Assembly: GCA_963678705.1 (NCBI GenBank)
Contig: OY783209.1
Location: forward strand, 1,860,001-1,924,000
Length of the DNA stretch: 64,000 nucleotides
Direction of reading: 5' to 3'
From: Panorpa germanica
Taxonomy: Eukaryota; Arthropoda; Insecta; Mecoptera; Panorpidae
In this document: positions 35,059 to 47,678 of the stretch, piece by piece
Layout of the letters: the number at the start of each line of letters is the position of its first letter
Numbering within the stretch: position 1 is the first letter of the stretch
The notes under the pieces: generated by a model
The model's database searches: none
What the model was told of the DNA's origin: nothing
Seen by the model: only the letters and a program-made list of their open reading frames with translations
Translations under genes and position numbers: made by a program

Positions 35059-37011
35059 TGGCATATACGTACATCATAGGGGCTACCTTGTCAAATTAAA
35101 AGTAGAGAGCTTTTTTACATGAGATTAAATATAAATACCTTACCGCCGATAAGAGCCAGCTTATGCAGTGGATAAGTTTGCCTCTATTTGTTGCTTATGG
35201 GAAACATAAATTAGCTAGTTATTTTATGACATAATAAACTGGTGCTTTTTATATAATTTATTTATATATAAAAACTATGACGTATATACAAAAGTACTGG
35301 TATATGTTGCCCCTAAAATCTGCGAGCATAAATTTGTCCATATTCCATGAAAGTATTAACTTCACCCCATCACTGAGCGACGTGTAAAATGTTTGAAATT
35401 TTCAACTTTGTTTTAGTTTTTTTTTATTTAACTATTAGAATGTACGTATACTATCAACCTAATGATATAAAGTAAATTTTGTGTTACTGAACTACTAACT
35501 TGTGAGTAGTAGTTCCTCCTACTATAACCGTAACTGTTTTAGCGGCCTCACTGCACACAAAAGAACAAAATGAAAATTGATAAAATTTAATTAATTTCAT
35601 TTTGAAATCATCGATGTAATTATTAAAGATTTGACTTGATTTATATTTTATTTGAACATCAAAGGATTAAGTCAGTAATTGAAGGGTTTAATTAATTAGT
35701 CATTACACTTAGCAGAGCTTGAAGCATCACTCGCCTGTGTTTGATTCTTTCATATAGGTAATAAAAAGGTCAAAATAAATATTTGAATTAAACCAAATGG
35801 GTTGGTTATGGATATTATCTTTATTTGGCTACAAATTTCAAATGGAAGTGTATATAAACAAACAGGAGATATTGTTTACTTGATTATTGAAAACTTAAGG
35901 CGATGCATCACCGTTTGAAAGAAGTTAACATGATTAAATATTCATATATTTTAACGTTTTTATTGTTCAAATCACGATAATTCGGCGGCGACTTATACTT
36001 AAAGAGGTTATAGGAGCGGTATAAATATATAATACGATAATGAATTTTATCTTATTCGCTTTAGTAATATCGGCCGGCAGTTTATACCCCACAACTTCTT
36101 TTAAGTGTGAACTCTCCGAACTCTCGTAATTTGACCTATATTAAAATTATTATGTTTGTAGATGTTGTTTTTTTTTATTTATTTAAATATCCAATAATTA
36201 TCGTAGATTCTATTGTCCAGTTCATTAAGCAGACATAAGTAATACCTATTCTGAGTTTTGTATTAGATATAGGGCGTTCATATAACTGTCTAATTAATAA
36301 ACTGACTAAAATCATTTAAATTTCAGTTTTGCCGTTTAATTTTCAGCAATATTTTAAACAACACTAATTTAAAGTCTGTAAAATAATAAGTAATCGATTT
36401 TATTAGGCTTTTTATTTTTATAGGCTTGATTACATCAATTATAATAACAAAACTTAATGTGTTTCTCTACTGTAAGTAGATCTAAACAACCGTAAATATT
36501 ATGTAACGTTCAAGCATGCACTATTGTGGATCTCATTTACATTTTGTTAGAACAGAGATACCAATTCTTCAGAAAGGAACATGGTATGACATTTATCATT
36601 ATTGACTAAAAAGACAAAGTTACTATTTATATGTTATTACCTATATCATAATTACCATTACTATTATCTCCTATAATATTGCGACTGATTAAAAATTAAT
36701 TGGAAATGTGAGGTCTTAATAGCCAACTTTATCAATATGTTATACACAGCATGGTTTTATATAAGTTAAGACATGGTTCAAAAGCCCAATCTATTTTAAT
36801 CAAATTTAATATTCTTTTTCTATTACTACAAGGATCCATTTTTTTTAGTTCTTCGTTAACGGAAGTTTATTATAAGAAACGCTTGTTTTCCAGCTCTCAT
36901 TTATATTCAAGACTAACATAATTTTAATTATGTTATTTTTCCTTAGTTAATTTCGACAAAATCATAACTAAAGTTTAACTAAGAATGAAATAAACGGCCC
37001 TCAGGGTAATG

Positions 37012-37042
37012 CTACCCCTTAATTGTAACAATTAAGGGGTAG
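37012..37042. repeat. Perfect hairpin, 14-bp arms, 3-base loop
   Basis: CTACCCCTTAATTG, TAA, then the exact complement. AGTAGTGGGTAGTGG-like text continues after it. No T-run follows, so a terminator role is not suggested. Confidence 0.9.
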
Positions 37043-37554
37043 TAGTGGGTAGTGGTGTACCTAGAATGATAAAGGAAACCCTTTATCATATTCAAATCAA
37101 TTTAATTAGTGTGTATGAATGAATACGTAATGAACCATGTTTTAATAAGTTATTTGTTTTTAAAACAATTCATTATATTTTCCCTGAATCGTACAAATAC
37201 AAACTGTTTGAAAAGTTCCACAATGAGAAGCTAATATTTTACAAAATAAACAAGTACGGTACAAATGTATGAGTATGTTTGTGTTCGCCAGGGCCGCACT
37301 GGAACACGGCCAAATGAAAGATAAGCAGCATTGTATTTGTATACTCGTGTCTATGTTTCTAGAAATCTTTGTAGTTACGTGGCGCTACTTACCACGCATG
37401 CGCGCATTCTTTCCTCTGTCGCAGAAAAAGTGTTGGCAGTTTTCTCAGTTTTGATTTAGCAATTAAAATAAGAAGTACTAATTTCGAACTGAAGTATGAT
37501 GAAATATTCTCCCAGAAGAAACAATTCTCTTAGCTACAATCTGTTATAAAGATG

Positions 37555-37700
37555 TAAAAAAATTATATTTCTTTAGTTGGTACAAAGCTCGTCTATCGGT
37601 AAAACAGTGACAATATATTTATGGACTTCATAGATGACGCTGTGATGAATAACGGGTAAAACAATTGATATTTGGAGTCGACAGAACTCACTTCTTGCAC
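37555..37700 (+). repeat. Repeat R fragment
   Basis: Shares ATCGGTAAAACAGTGAC and the ATAGATGACG block with 6250-6310, and the TTTAGTTGGTACAAAG and ACAGAACTCAC blocks with 15855-15950 (complement). Confidence 0.6.
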
Positions 37701-39769
37701 TTTATTATTTTTGTTTGTTTTAGATTAAAAATTTAATTACATACTAAGGAATACTGAGTCATGTTTTTCAATTATTTTACTGATTAAAATTTCTCTGCTA
37801 CACTAGGAATCTTAATTAAGTTTACAAACATCTTTAATCTATCAGAAAACACATATTAGCCACGCCTACACACCTGTCTGTCCGCACTACACTTCTCGCA
37901 GTTGATTTTGTGTTATTTTTTAATCAGACGTTCCACTTAACGGTAGTTACTACAGATATTAACATCTCTTAGTCGGCCCTGGTACTCACTCAAACTTAAC
38001 CCCCTCCCCTCTCGAATTCGCTTATCGTATTCATACAATATATTACAAACAATAATAAACAATATTTTTCAATATGTTTTCCATATTAAATAAATATTAA
38101 AATATTATTTTCCTTTCATTTCTCCTGTATACGAGTACAACTTTTAATTCGTTATTTTGTTTCAGTAAAGGAGAGCGGAACAGGGTGCTCTCTGTGTAGG
38201 TAAGGAGGTAGAGAAGAGGAAGAGAGTAGAAGGAGAGGGAGGGTTATCATTGTTTCCTTGAAAGGTAAACATAACTCAAAATGTAACATATACTTTTTTT
38301 CTAAAAAGTTGTATAACAAAAGTGCTCTGGGCTATAGAAAAATTGAATATGGAGAACATTTTCCTAAATCAATATCGTACAGAAAATAATAGTACATTTG
38401 TATATAATTGAAAATAAATTATACATTTCCATTCTATTTTATTTTCTAAACAAGAACAGCGGTTTCGCCCGACGTCTCTTGAAGTTATAGGGATGAGGAA
38501 CGAGTGTAACAATGCAGCAATGCCACGTTCCTAAACAAAAATATCTTGTATAACGATTTTAAATACTAGAGTCATATTCATCTGTTAATAACAGTTTTAT
38601 TTCCGTTTCCTTTTTCATGCGATGTTTAAAAATAAAAAAAATAAACTGCGTTATTTCAGCGCTGATGCCGAAACAAGCGAGACATTTTTGTACCAAGCAT
38701 GAATATGGCTATTGGTCTCACCTCTCGTTTCCTTTCACTTTTGTCAAAAGACCGCTCATCAATCGAGGCAAGCTAATGCATGAGCACATGATACATAGTT
38801 TAGTCCCTTCGGTATCTAAACGAATATAAACGATTTGATTAAACCTCAGCATTGATATAACGTCGCGTACTATTTAATGTATAACATATAAAATAAAAGA
38901 TCACCATTTTGACAAATATTGATTTGTGATCCAGGTCCATCACTGATTAGGTACAAGTCGTACAATTTTATGATAATGTAATGTACGTTCAAATTAATGA
39001 TTAATTTTATTCTGTTTAAAATTTAATTCGACATTTGACTAATTTACATAACAGAGATTCACACACATATACAAAACAATACAAACAAACATTTTAACAT
39101 ATACGAATATATGTTTACAAACAAACTTAGCAACGTATATATATATATATATACACTCCATTGGGCAAAAATACAAGAAGCTGCTTAACGTGTTCCCTTT
39201 TACTTATTATCTTCGTCTTAGAAATCATAGAAGTTATAATGATTACTTTAAAAGCCTTGTTTATGACTTTCGCTCTCTTTACTCTGACAGTGATTTTTTC
39301 TTTAAAATAGAAAATGTGGAGAAAACAAGAAAATATTTCTGTCATAATAAAAGTGAGCGAAAGTTAATAGTAAGTTCATCTGATTGTTGCAGAATTCTTT
39401 GTTTCTTACGTCGGAAAGTGTCTGTTCTCTATGCAAACTTGTCCTTATAGTGATTATGCACCTTATATTATGCACCAATTATGTTCCCACATATATATAC
39501 TGATTTTTATCCACTGTGTTGAGACAGAACCAAATTAAAAACAAAGTATGCAATGCAAATAATAAACTATAACAGATTCTCTTGCTTAGTGAATAGAGCG
39601 AAATGAATCTTTTTAATTAATAATATTTAAGTAATCAGAATAGAGCATCTATTAATTACCTTATTTTCATCGCCTGATACCATACTTTTTTTAATTTTAT
39701 TTTAATGTTTTTGCAATTTGGTACTACATTCTTGTGCCTTAACTCATTTATTTACATTTCATTGTTCTT
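37701..39769. other. Non-coding DNA
   Basis: AT-rich, with a purine-rich patch at 38165-38245 and a short TA tract at 39136-39153. Open frames at 38617 and 39190 have no recognised domain. Confidence 0.5.
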
Positions 39770-40072
39770 CATTCTCAATTCAATTTTGATCCTTAAAAAA
39801 TATAAACATTCTCACTCCTTCCAAAAAAAAAAAAAAAATCCTTTTACTACTGTGCTACTGCTACTGCTTCGCTCCTCCTGCTACTCTCCCCCTTGTTTTT
39901 ACTCTGCCATTCCTTCTCTTTCTTCGTTCCTTTTCTCTATCTTCGCCATCCACCTCTTCCCTTCACTGCCACCCTTTAATAATTTTTCACTTATTACCAC
40001 TTTCTCACATGAAAACTTATGTGCTCCAATGTTTCTATCTCCGTCCCGCACACCCTGCACATCCTTTCCTAA
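39770..40072 (-). pseudogene. R1-like LINE 3' end, copy 2
   Basis: The minus strand reads RMCRVCGTEIETLEHI (the C..CG...ET..H zinc motif) and then WMAKIEKRNEEREGMAE in shifted frames, followed by a poly-T tract and a GGAAGGAGTGAGAATG tail. The 59.7 kb copy ends with the same poly-T and GAAGCAGTGAGAATG, so this is the shared 3' terminus of one LINE subfamily. The long plus-strand frame over this area (39705-40085) is a shadow. Confidence 0.65.
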
Positions 40073-40435
40073 TACTATACATTAGACGATTTTTATGGAT
40101 TACCCGGTAACAGCAATTATAGCAGATTGTTTAATGAGTTTCGTGTCTTAAAAAGATCATCAAGCTATGGCAACTAGTTTTTAATAATTACATCAAAGAG
40201 GTTTCTGTTTATTAATTTTTGTGGTGCTATTACGACCCTTTAAATTTATTTGCATAACGGCGCTGGCTTTCTAGTTACACCACTGTCTTATAATGCATCA
40301 ATAGGTATACATATATATTTATATACAAGCATGTATTCTTTAAACAAATTATAATAAATGACGAAATAGATAGTTTTACTCTTTGACCTACTTTCAAAGT
40401 GATCGAACACTTTGTATCATTTTGCATACTTTTAG

Positions 40436-40577
40436 CAGACACGGATTAAGTGGTGGGCACCCATGCCCTACGAAATCTGTAAGTGCCCTCAGTAATAGAG
40501 TATGCAATATTATTTCCTATAAGTCGAACGAAAGAAAGGAGCCGTTCTTGCCCTCTGTCACCCTAAGTACGGCACTG
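40436..40577. mobile_element. Possible hAT-like short element (142 bp)
   Basis: Ends CAGACACGGATTAAGTGG and CCCTAAGTACGGCACTG are imperfect inverted repeats starting with CAG, like short hAT elements with CAG..CCG.ATTAAG ends. The expected 8-bp duplication (ACTTTTAG versus GCTTCAAC) is not convincing. No coding frame. Confidence 0.4.
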
Positions 40578-42614
40578 GCTTCAACAGTAGTCATATGAAA
40601 CTCTTCTGTTTCTCCGAGATATTCCGTTCCTTAGAAAATGCGAAGATATCAACTAAACACTTCAACATATCTAAATAATTTATCACATTTTCTATTTGCT
40701 AAATGTATTACCATACCACCATACAACTTCCTGCACCGTTGGAGCTTCCGAACGCCAACGCGTCCAACTTGACGCTTCATTAGGATAAAGTAAAGTAATT
40801 GAGAAGGCAATTTGTACGTAAGATGTAATATAATGAGATGCATTAATTAAAATAACGTTAAGTCAATTTCTTTAAAATAATGTTACACAAAAAATATGCC
40901 CCCTGTCTTATTCCTTACCAACCACCCTCTCTGTCATCGGTATTCGCGGTAATATGTTTCAGTATCTGCTGTTGTTGTTGAATTAAATTTATTTCCTTTA
41001 TAAATGTATTTAAATTAATCTTGGAATTCAAAAAAATGTTTTAGAACTTAAAAAGAATACTAAAAACAATGAGCATTTTGTTAAAAGTAAAAGATGAAAT
41101 GAAGTAATCTCACATATAATAGGATACGGATCTTTCAATATTAAATCACGTGATTACATCTCATTACTAAATTAAACTTAAAACTATTCTAACATTTTCT
41201 AATTCAATAGGTTTCTGATTCCTATACCCTTGTCCCTATATACTTAGTAAACAATTTGATGAAGTGTTTTGTTTCATAACTTCAATTATAATTCGCATCA
41301 ACTTTATCTTCATTTGTATTCCGACAGGTGAAGCGGTTTCGCCATTTGTATCCGATAAAATAAACATTTCATATGAACGACTGTGAGAAGCTATAAATGA
41401 ACTTTTCATGACAAAAAAGTCATACGCATCTTCAATATGATGGCAAAGGATGGACTCCAAAATGTTTACTGTGTTTCTTCTTGATCTCTACTCCTCCTTC
41501 TTTCTCAACGTTCCCTCCTTCTCCTTGAATCTTGCTAGTAATTGTTCAAAAACATCTTATCCCAAAATAGTTTACCAATAACACAACTTCATTTGAATCA
41601 TTTTTAATTTGTATCCTAATACTTTAAAGGGGGGATTTAACAGAAGTGTGTAATAGTTGTTGTGTTTGAATCACAAGCCCATTCACGAGTCAAACGAATA
41701 GAACTAGCTCCTTAAAGCCAGTGGGATTAAAGTGTTCAATAATTTAAGCAACGGCAAGCACCCCTCATCTAACTTCATATGTTGTCTGGTGATGGTGATG
41801 GTGATGGTGTTGGTAATTGTATGGATGCTGTGAGGTGAGAGGAGGAGAGGAGAGGGAGGGGAGCAGCGTAAGCAATGTTACGTATATGTTAGGTATGTGA
41901 ACGTTGTATGTAGAGAATGGTAAACCAAGTAGTATGAGAAGGTGGTGAAGTGGAGAAGTGGTTGGTATGCTGTTGCTTTGATCAAAATATTTTAGATCAT
42001 CTTCTGTAAGCAACCCCTTTAAGGAGAAACAGGTATCAGAGTGTCAAATTTAGCTGATGACGCAGAATGTTCAAAAGAACGTTGAACATTGAAAATAGAA
42101 AATATATACAGAAAATAACAAGTAGAAAGGTGACTGGAAAAACAAGAAGAGTATATTAAAAATATTAAGTCGTTTTATGATAATTATGTGAACTTTGCTG
42201 TATGTGAGGAAATGACAAAGAATATCAATTTACTATATGGTGCTTCCAAAGTTATTAAACCACATTAAACAATGCAGCGTAGCCGAGGTAGTTCAGTCAT
42301 TCCACATACGACATTTATTTCCTGACAGAAGAACTATTTCAACGGCGACACTCGTTGGAGAGCTACAGTTCCCATTCTAATACTAGTTAATATATAACAA
42401 AAAACTAATCTCTGTAAACATTTAAAACTATTTGAATCATTGAAAAGTATGTAGCTGTGCTTGGTTTGAGATTTTATTCCATGATTGGCAATGAAAAAAG
42501 ACATACCAAATGTTAATCAGATCAAAACTAAACAAAGATACCAAACACATAATTATTATTGGCTAGGCTATAAATTTATCAAACTACCTTGGTTCATAGA
42601 AAAAAGTTTAAATT
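40578..42614. other. Non-coding DNA
   Basis: AT-rich. Holds GGTGAT triplet-type repeats (41790-41815) that give a His run on the other strand, purine-rich DNA to 41870, and repeat R at 41385-41472. Near 42280-42310 the text GCCGAGGTAGTTCAGTCA is tRNA A-box-like, but no B-box follows. Confidence 0.45.
41385..41472 (-). repeat. Repeat R fragment
   Basis: Complement of 6150-6235: GGAGTC...GAAGATGCGTATGA and the TTTTGTCATGAAA block. It lies in a 74-codon minus-strand frame (41236-41460) of unknown nature. Confidence 0.55.
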
Positions 42615-42770
42615 TGTTTTCTATAGATTATTACAATCTGTCCTGCTTAGAGGACATTTGGTGATAGGTATGTAAAAACAATACAGTGTCTTGCGCGGGG
42701 TGTGCCCATCGACTCATCCTTCAATTTCAATAAATCTTAGATTCTGATTAATTGGTTAATAGGTTCTGAG
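42615..42770 (+). repeat. Dispersed repeat J, copy 2
   Basis: Close match of 10498-10645. A plus-strand jockey fragment follows directly. Confidence 0.65.
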
Positions 42771-43090
42771 TATCACATTAAACAGTGTCAAAATACCGCA
42801 GGCTGACCATGCAAGGTACCTGGGAATACACTTAGACAGGAGGCTTACTTGGAAGAAGTACATATTTACAAATGCTAAGGATTGTCACGAATGCATCATG
42901 GTTTGCACTTATTAACATATTACATCTAGATACATCGGGATCTAGATATACCTACAGTAAAAGAAGAAATAGTGCTTAGAATCAAAGCATACAAAGAGAG
43001 GATACTTGAACATCCAAACAATTTGGGCAGCTGTCTAGTGTCCAATAATTCGGTAGTACGCAGACTAAAAAGGAAATCTTGAAAATGAGT
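42771..43090 (+). pseudogene. Jockey-type LINE fragment with internal deletion
   Basis: Reads VKIPQADHARYLGIHLDRRL then TWKKYIFT, followed at once by MLRIVTNASWFALINILHLD in another frame, then VKEEIVLRIKAYKERILEHP and SNNSVVRRLKRKS. In intact jockey ORF2, roughly 90 residues separate the LTW..HI and KMLR motifs, so that block has been deleted. Dead. Confidence 0.7.
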
Positions 43091-44764
43091 TGAACAATTA
43101 CCTGGCTACAAACTTGAGGCTTAATCTTATAAACAAAGAAATTGTACAACGCCATCAAAGCGAATTTAAACTACCCCTGATCTATATTACTATGCAAATA
43201 AATAAACCAAGTTGCTGCACTTAAATAAAAATCACAAAACCTCAAATTCGCTACACATTTTCCATTTTTTTGCCGTGTGACATTCATGAAATACTCTCAT
43301 CCACCCTGTATTTTCTATTTCACCCATATACAGGGGTAGTATTAGCTGGGGTGACGGTTTGTGTCTATGTAAAAGAGAATTATTTACAACCTTCGTTGGT
43401 ACTTTCCATCCCACCCCATTATTCCATGGCAAGTGGGATGAGCAGAGGGGATACAGGGGATGATAACAACCCTCCCTTATGTTCTGGATCATACCCCCTT
43501 CCCTCATAGAGGTAGCGGATCGGATACACAGCGATGATAAGAGTTCCATATACACTCGACAGAGATCGAAACATAACTCACGCAATAAAAAAATAACATA
43601 ATCGATCGGTTAACCCTTAATTGGGTTGGGGACACTATTCCGTTATAGAGTAACGGTGTGTTTTGTTTGTTTAAACTGACGTATTATTTGTTCTTGTATA
43701 ACGCGGTATTTACACAACGCTGATTACAAACGGTGGTAACAGGATCATTCTATCTTAGTGATTCAATTCTCTTTTATGTTTTCTTATCAATAATTTCTTA
43801 GTGCTCCTGTTTTTTAACATTGTGCGTAAAGTTCATTGTTTTATTCTTGACTTCAGGTTTGGATTAAGATCATTGATACTTGACGGTGACTGCTGTGTCT
43901 TCGGGTTCGATCATCGGACCAGAGGCTTATTTACTAGGACTGGCTGTTATCAGCTTTAATTTATTATGTGCATACATATAACTAAAAAATGTAAATAAAA
44001 TCAACAAATTAGAATATAAAAAGCAAATGGTATGTAGCTAGCTGTACGCTGTAGTTAGAAGGCTGGTGGTTTTGTTTACCACTCGCCTTAGTAAGCTAAA
44101 AAACATACAAAGAGTAAACAAATTTACAACACATGTAAAACTTCAACTTGTAATCCATCTAACATTAAAGGAACAAACACTTGCTGTAACCGTTCAACAA
44201 GAAGTAAAGTATAATGTTAATTAGATTAACGAACCGTTAATTAAATTAACAACAGGTTAGTGATAAGAGCTTGTGTTACACAAGCAAAAATGTTTAAGGG
44301 GTTATACTACCTTGGTAACTAAAATTAAACAATAAGTGAGAATGATACTTTATAGAAAGTGCAACGATTTAATAACTATGTATTTTTGTATCAAAAACAT
44401 GTTCAAAAAAATTAGATAATAAATTTAGGGCCTTATTTAGTAACTGATTAAATGGCGCCCCGAATTAGGCTACTTTTGTCCACTCTAAAGTACAAAAAAC
44501 TAATTTGTTCTTTATTTAAGGTCAGTTAAGTTACATAAAGTAAGGGCCATTGAAAAATAGTTAGAAGTTAACAGTTAAATTTCGAATTCGAATTATATCC
44601 AGTTACAGTTCTTAAACATCTGTATGTTCTGTGTCTTCTATGAAAACTGCTTAACTAACTTATAAAAACTATGCAACGTGCGAAAGAATCAGCCTGATCT
44701 ACTCATGCTCGCCCTGCAAGGTTTATCATCATATATGATATATACCATTTTAAATATTGAACTT

Positions 44765-44815
<51 letters not shown>

Positions 44816-45394
44816 ACTACGACACCCTTAATCGACCAAGAATAGGTATAGAAGTGACATCAGGCGTAAGACCAAAATGGGGTGGTTTCAGAGAGTGAGA
44901 TATGATAGTGGTTTACTTTAAGAGGATGAGAAATGGTGTAGAATGTCGTATAGCAACACGTATCCAAAGCCAAAACTAAATATTGAATAATACAATACAA
45001 GGATGGAGTATTGGAACGGGAATGGGAAAGGGAACGGAAATAGAAGGGGGAAATTGTGACATACCTATTGCTTGTATTGGGATAAGAAGAAAGCATTAAT
45101 ATTTAATATGTTTCAGTTTTATACATTTTACATAGGTGTATGTATGTGTGTATACGTTCATATTCATATGTACATACGAGTACATAAGCAATACATGTGA
45201 ATGTACAGAGAATTTCTATCGAATTCAATCAAAGTTCGTTTAAATGACGTCTGTTAGAATTGTTTTGTTCCTTGTTTAGTTATTTCAATAATTATTGCAG
45301 TATATTACATTTCCAAGTAATTATCATTCATTAGAAAATTAATGAAATATGGTTTGCAGAAAGATGCATTAGGTCAAATCAATACAAAAGAAGC
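43091..45394. other. Non-coding DNA
   Basis: A GC-richer patch at 43260-43540 keeps a 117-codon minus frame and a 79-codon plus frame open, neither with a recognised domain. TA tract at 44772-44813. The rest is AT-rich. Confidence 0.45.
44772..44813. repeat. TA microsatellite
   Basis: About 21 uninterrupted TA units. Confidence 0.95.
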
Positions 45395-45965
45395 ATATTT
45401 TCGATAAAGTTTTTTAACGACACAGTTAATATATAATTCTTTCTATAATTACTACATGATAAAATAACATTTAAAGAATTCTTTGTGAAATTTTCGTAAA
45501 TAAATATCAAGAAATGAGGCATTGACAGCAAATCTCCGCAGATGTCTCATTACGGTGTCCTTTATAACTCATCACTGGATTTTCTGAAATCGAAAATCCA
45601 CAATAATTGATAAGTTTCTGCAGGTAACACTGTATATAATTTTTTTTTAAGAAAATCGACAGCGTTACCTCGACATTTATGTAAAGAAAGAGTGTGCAAA
45701 ATTTCAAAAGAATTGGTCCAGAGATTTTGAGCTAGAGAGAGCACCGACTCTGAAAAAGCTATGTGTCAGACAAACGCGTTTAAAAGCTTCAAAGAAAGAC
45801 GAAACCAAACCAGAGAGGTGAAGACTTAAAACTCTATATCTCCGACAGTTTTACTTCAAACGACTTCAAATTTTCACACAACAAACTTAATATGTTGTAC
45901 ATAAATATAAATAAATTTAAAAAAAATGAAATTAAGAAAAAGTGGAAACCTTACCCCTACCCCCC
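45395..45965 (+). repeat. Dispersed repeat C, copy 1
   Basis: Shares long blocks with 56425-57060 (direct) and 61760-62285 (inverted): TTCTTTGTGAAATTTT, AACTCATCACTGGATTTTCT, TTTCTGCAGGTAACACTGT, GTGTGCAAAATTTCAAAAGA and AACTTAATATGTTGTAC. It ends in a C-rich ACCCCTACCCCCCACCCCC patch, also seen in copy 2. Two overlapping frames here are not coding. Lacks the central hairpin of the other copies. Confidence 0.75.
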
Positions 45966-47269
45966 ACCCCCAACATAATAGTTAATTTTTATTTCTTTAT
46001 ATTTTACAAGCTGAAACTTACATTTAACATAAAATTAAACTTAAACGCAATAGGTGTGAATGGTATTTAACACAAAACCGAAATTACAAATAGTTTGCTG
46101 TGAAATATTTTCGTTATTTTAGCGATGTTTGCAACAAGAGCGTACGCGTGTGTTGAATTTGACCGCAACATTGTTTGTCCGTCCGTTTGTATGTTTGTCA
46201 CCTCACTTCTTGCGAAAATGTTCGTGTCAGATGTTTGCAATGACTAGAATTTAAAAATAATATCAAATTAGTGCGACAAGAATACTTTTTATTAACTTAA
46301 GTTTTGAATATTTCGAACTAATTTTACGTATTTCAAATATTTACAAATAGAAGTATTACAGTGGCGTACTGAGACTAATGTGGTACTCAATTTGTGGGTC
46401 TTTTTTACTGTAGCTAGTCACATTGCTATTGCCTTCCAGTCTATGTGAATTTACTTTTTGTTTTAGATCCCACACAAAATAAAATTTTTGGCGCGCCATT
46501 TTGGCCTGCCTCGGACCGCGCCCTCTCTGTACGCCTTTGTACTTTATAAATAATTGGAAGGAATACATAGATTCTAGTTTTATTTTATTTGACACGACAA
46601 GAAGCAAACACATCTCGCTATTCCTACAAACAGAAAGAGAAATTGGCAAAGGACCTAATCTAAACTGTAGCCAACACCATATACTCGTTGGTGAACATTC
46701 GCATCCACAAATTACAATTTACAGCCTCTAGTTACAATATTGAACGCACTGTGACGTCATATTAGCACCTATAACCCAAAATGGCGATATTTTTGTTTTT
46801 CCTAATTCCAAGTTGAATTATGTCATAAATTCTCCTTGATATGTTATTTATGGGAGGTCATAAATAATGGAGATTGTCAATAGAAATGCATTTCACTGTA
46901 TGGTTTGATGCTCGGTTCGCTCTGTTAATGGGTAATATATTATAATATGCAAATGCGCTAAATTTAAAACATAAATAACCTTATAAAATCCCTTTTCGAC
47001 ATGTTACATTTTTATTGAACAATGTGTTGCGAGTATTATATGTAATTAAACGTCATTGGCCGTGTCAACGTGTGAAAGGTTTGTTTTCATGATGAAAATT
47101 AGTAATATTGTGAAATCTAGGTGTAAATAGAACATGAAAAATATTATTAAAAAAGATAAAGTTTTATCTACACACTACAGTAGATGCGAACTATAATTGA
47201 TGTGCAATAGTGATAGAAACGTCACAAAACAGGTGTCTTCAGCAAAGTGTTTACTGGTATGCGTAGTTA
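45966..47269. other. Non-coding DNA
   Basis: AT-rich except for the possible hAT-like element at 46359-46539. Confidence 0.5.
46359..46539. mobile_element. Possible hAT-like short element (181 bp)
   Basis: CAGTGGCGTACTGAGA at the left and TCTCTGTACGCCTTTG at the right are imperfect inverted repeats; CAGTGGCGTA-type ends are common among short hAT elements. The 8-base flanks do not match, so the insertion is old or misread. Confidence 0.45.
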
Positions 47270-47678
47270 GAATTCAATTTACGTTCCCTTTGTCCTTTAG
47301 AACCTTACAAGATCCAATGTTTCTAAATTAAAAATACTAAACAAAAAAACTTTATTATATTGTAACTTCCAAAATGTAACAATCTGCCAAAATGCAGTAC
47401 GATTTATTTTTAAAAGAAGTTTAATGTCAGTTTGTTAAAAATAAAGAAATAAAAGCAATTTCTATTACTAATTGTTATTATAAATACAGCTTTTCTAATT
47501 ATTTCACATTCAATGTTGTTCAACTGTCGAACTATCAAAATATATATTTCTAACGACGAATTTCTAAACTCAAATAAAAATACGAATGTAACAAGGAATG
47601 CTTTTTCTAAAAACCTAAAATCTAGATTGAAATATTAAATAAAAATCTAAATTAAATATCAAAACAGTGAGTTATAGA
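47270..47678 (+). mobile_element. Family A element, degenerate copy 6
   Basis: Matches the right three quarters of family A (TTAGAACCTTACAAGATCCA, then TTTTTAAAAGAAGTTTAATG, and AAATATCAAAACAGTGAGTT at the end) with many substitutions. The left end is gone. Confidence 0.7.

Larger units (their letters stand above)
34216..37554. other. Non-coding DNA, possible intron
   Basis: Holds GAGAGATAG simple sequence (34280-34325), a CA microsatellite (35039-35058), a TATAAAA-like site near 34860 and a perfect hairpin (37012-37042). A complex, GC-richer patch lies at 34780-35015. No repeat family from the rest of the window was seen. Confidence 0.45.

Noticed and set aside
39705-40085. 126-codon plus-strand frame, the second longest in the window
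   Set aside because: It is the antisense shadow of an R1-like LINE end; the Ser/Phe/Leu-rich translation comes from a purine-rich minus strand.
41765-42013. Minus-strand frame with a His run
   Set aside because: Caused by GGTGAT-type simple repeats; no exon boundaries.
42280-42350. tRNA-like or SINE-like start (GCCGAGGTAGTTCAGTCA)
   Set aside because: Resembles a tRNA A-box only; no B-box, acceptor stem or A-rich tail follows and no second copy was seen.
43232-43585. 117-codon minus-strand frame overlapping a 79-codon plus-strand frame
   Set aside because: Both strands are open because the patch is GC-richer with few stops; neither translation resembles a known family.
43885-43925. GGGTTCGATCATCGGACC, B-box-like
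   Set aside because: No cloverleaf can be drawn around it.
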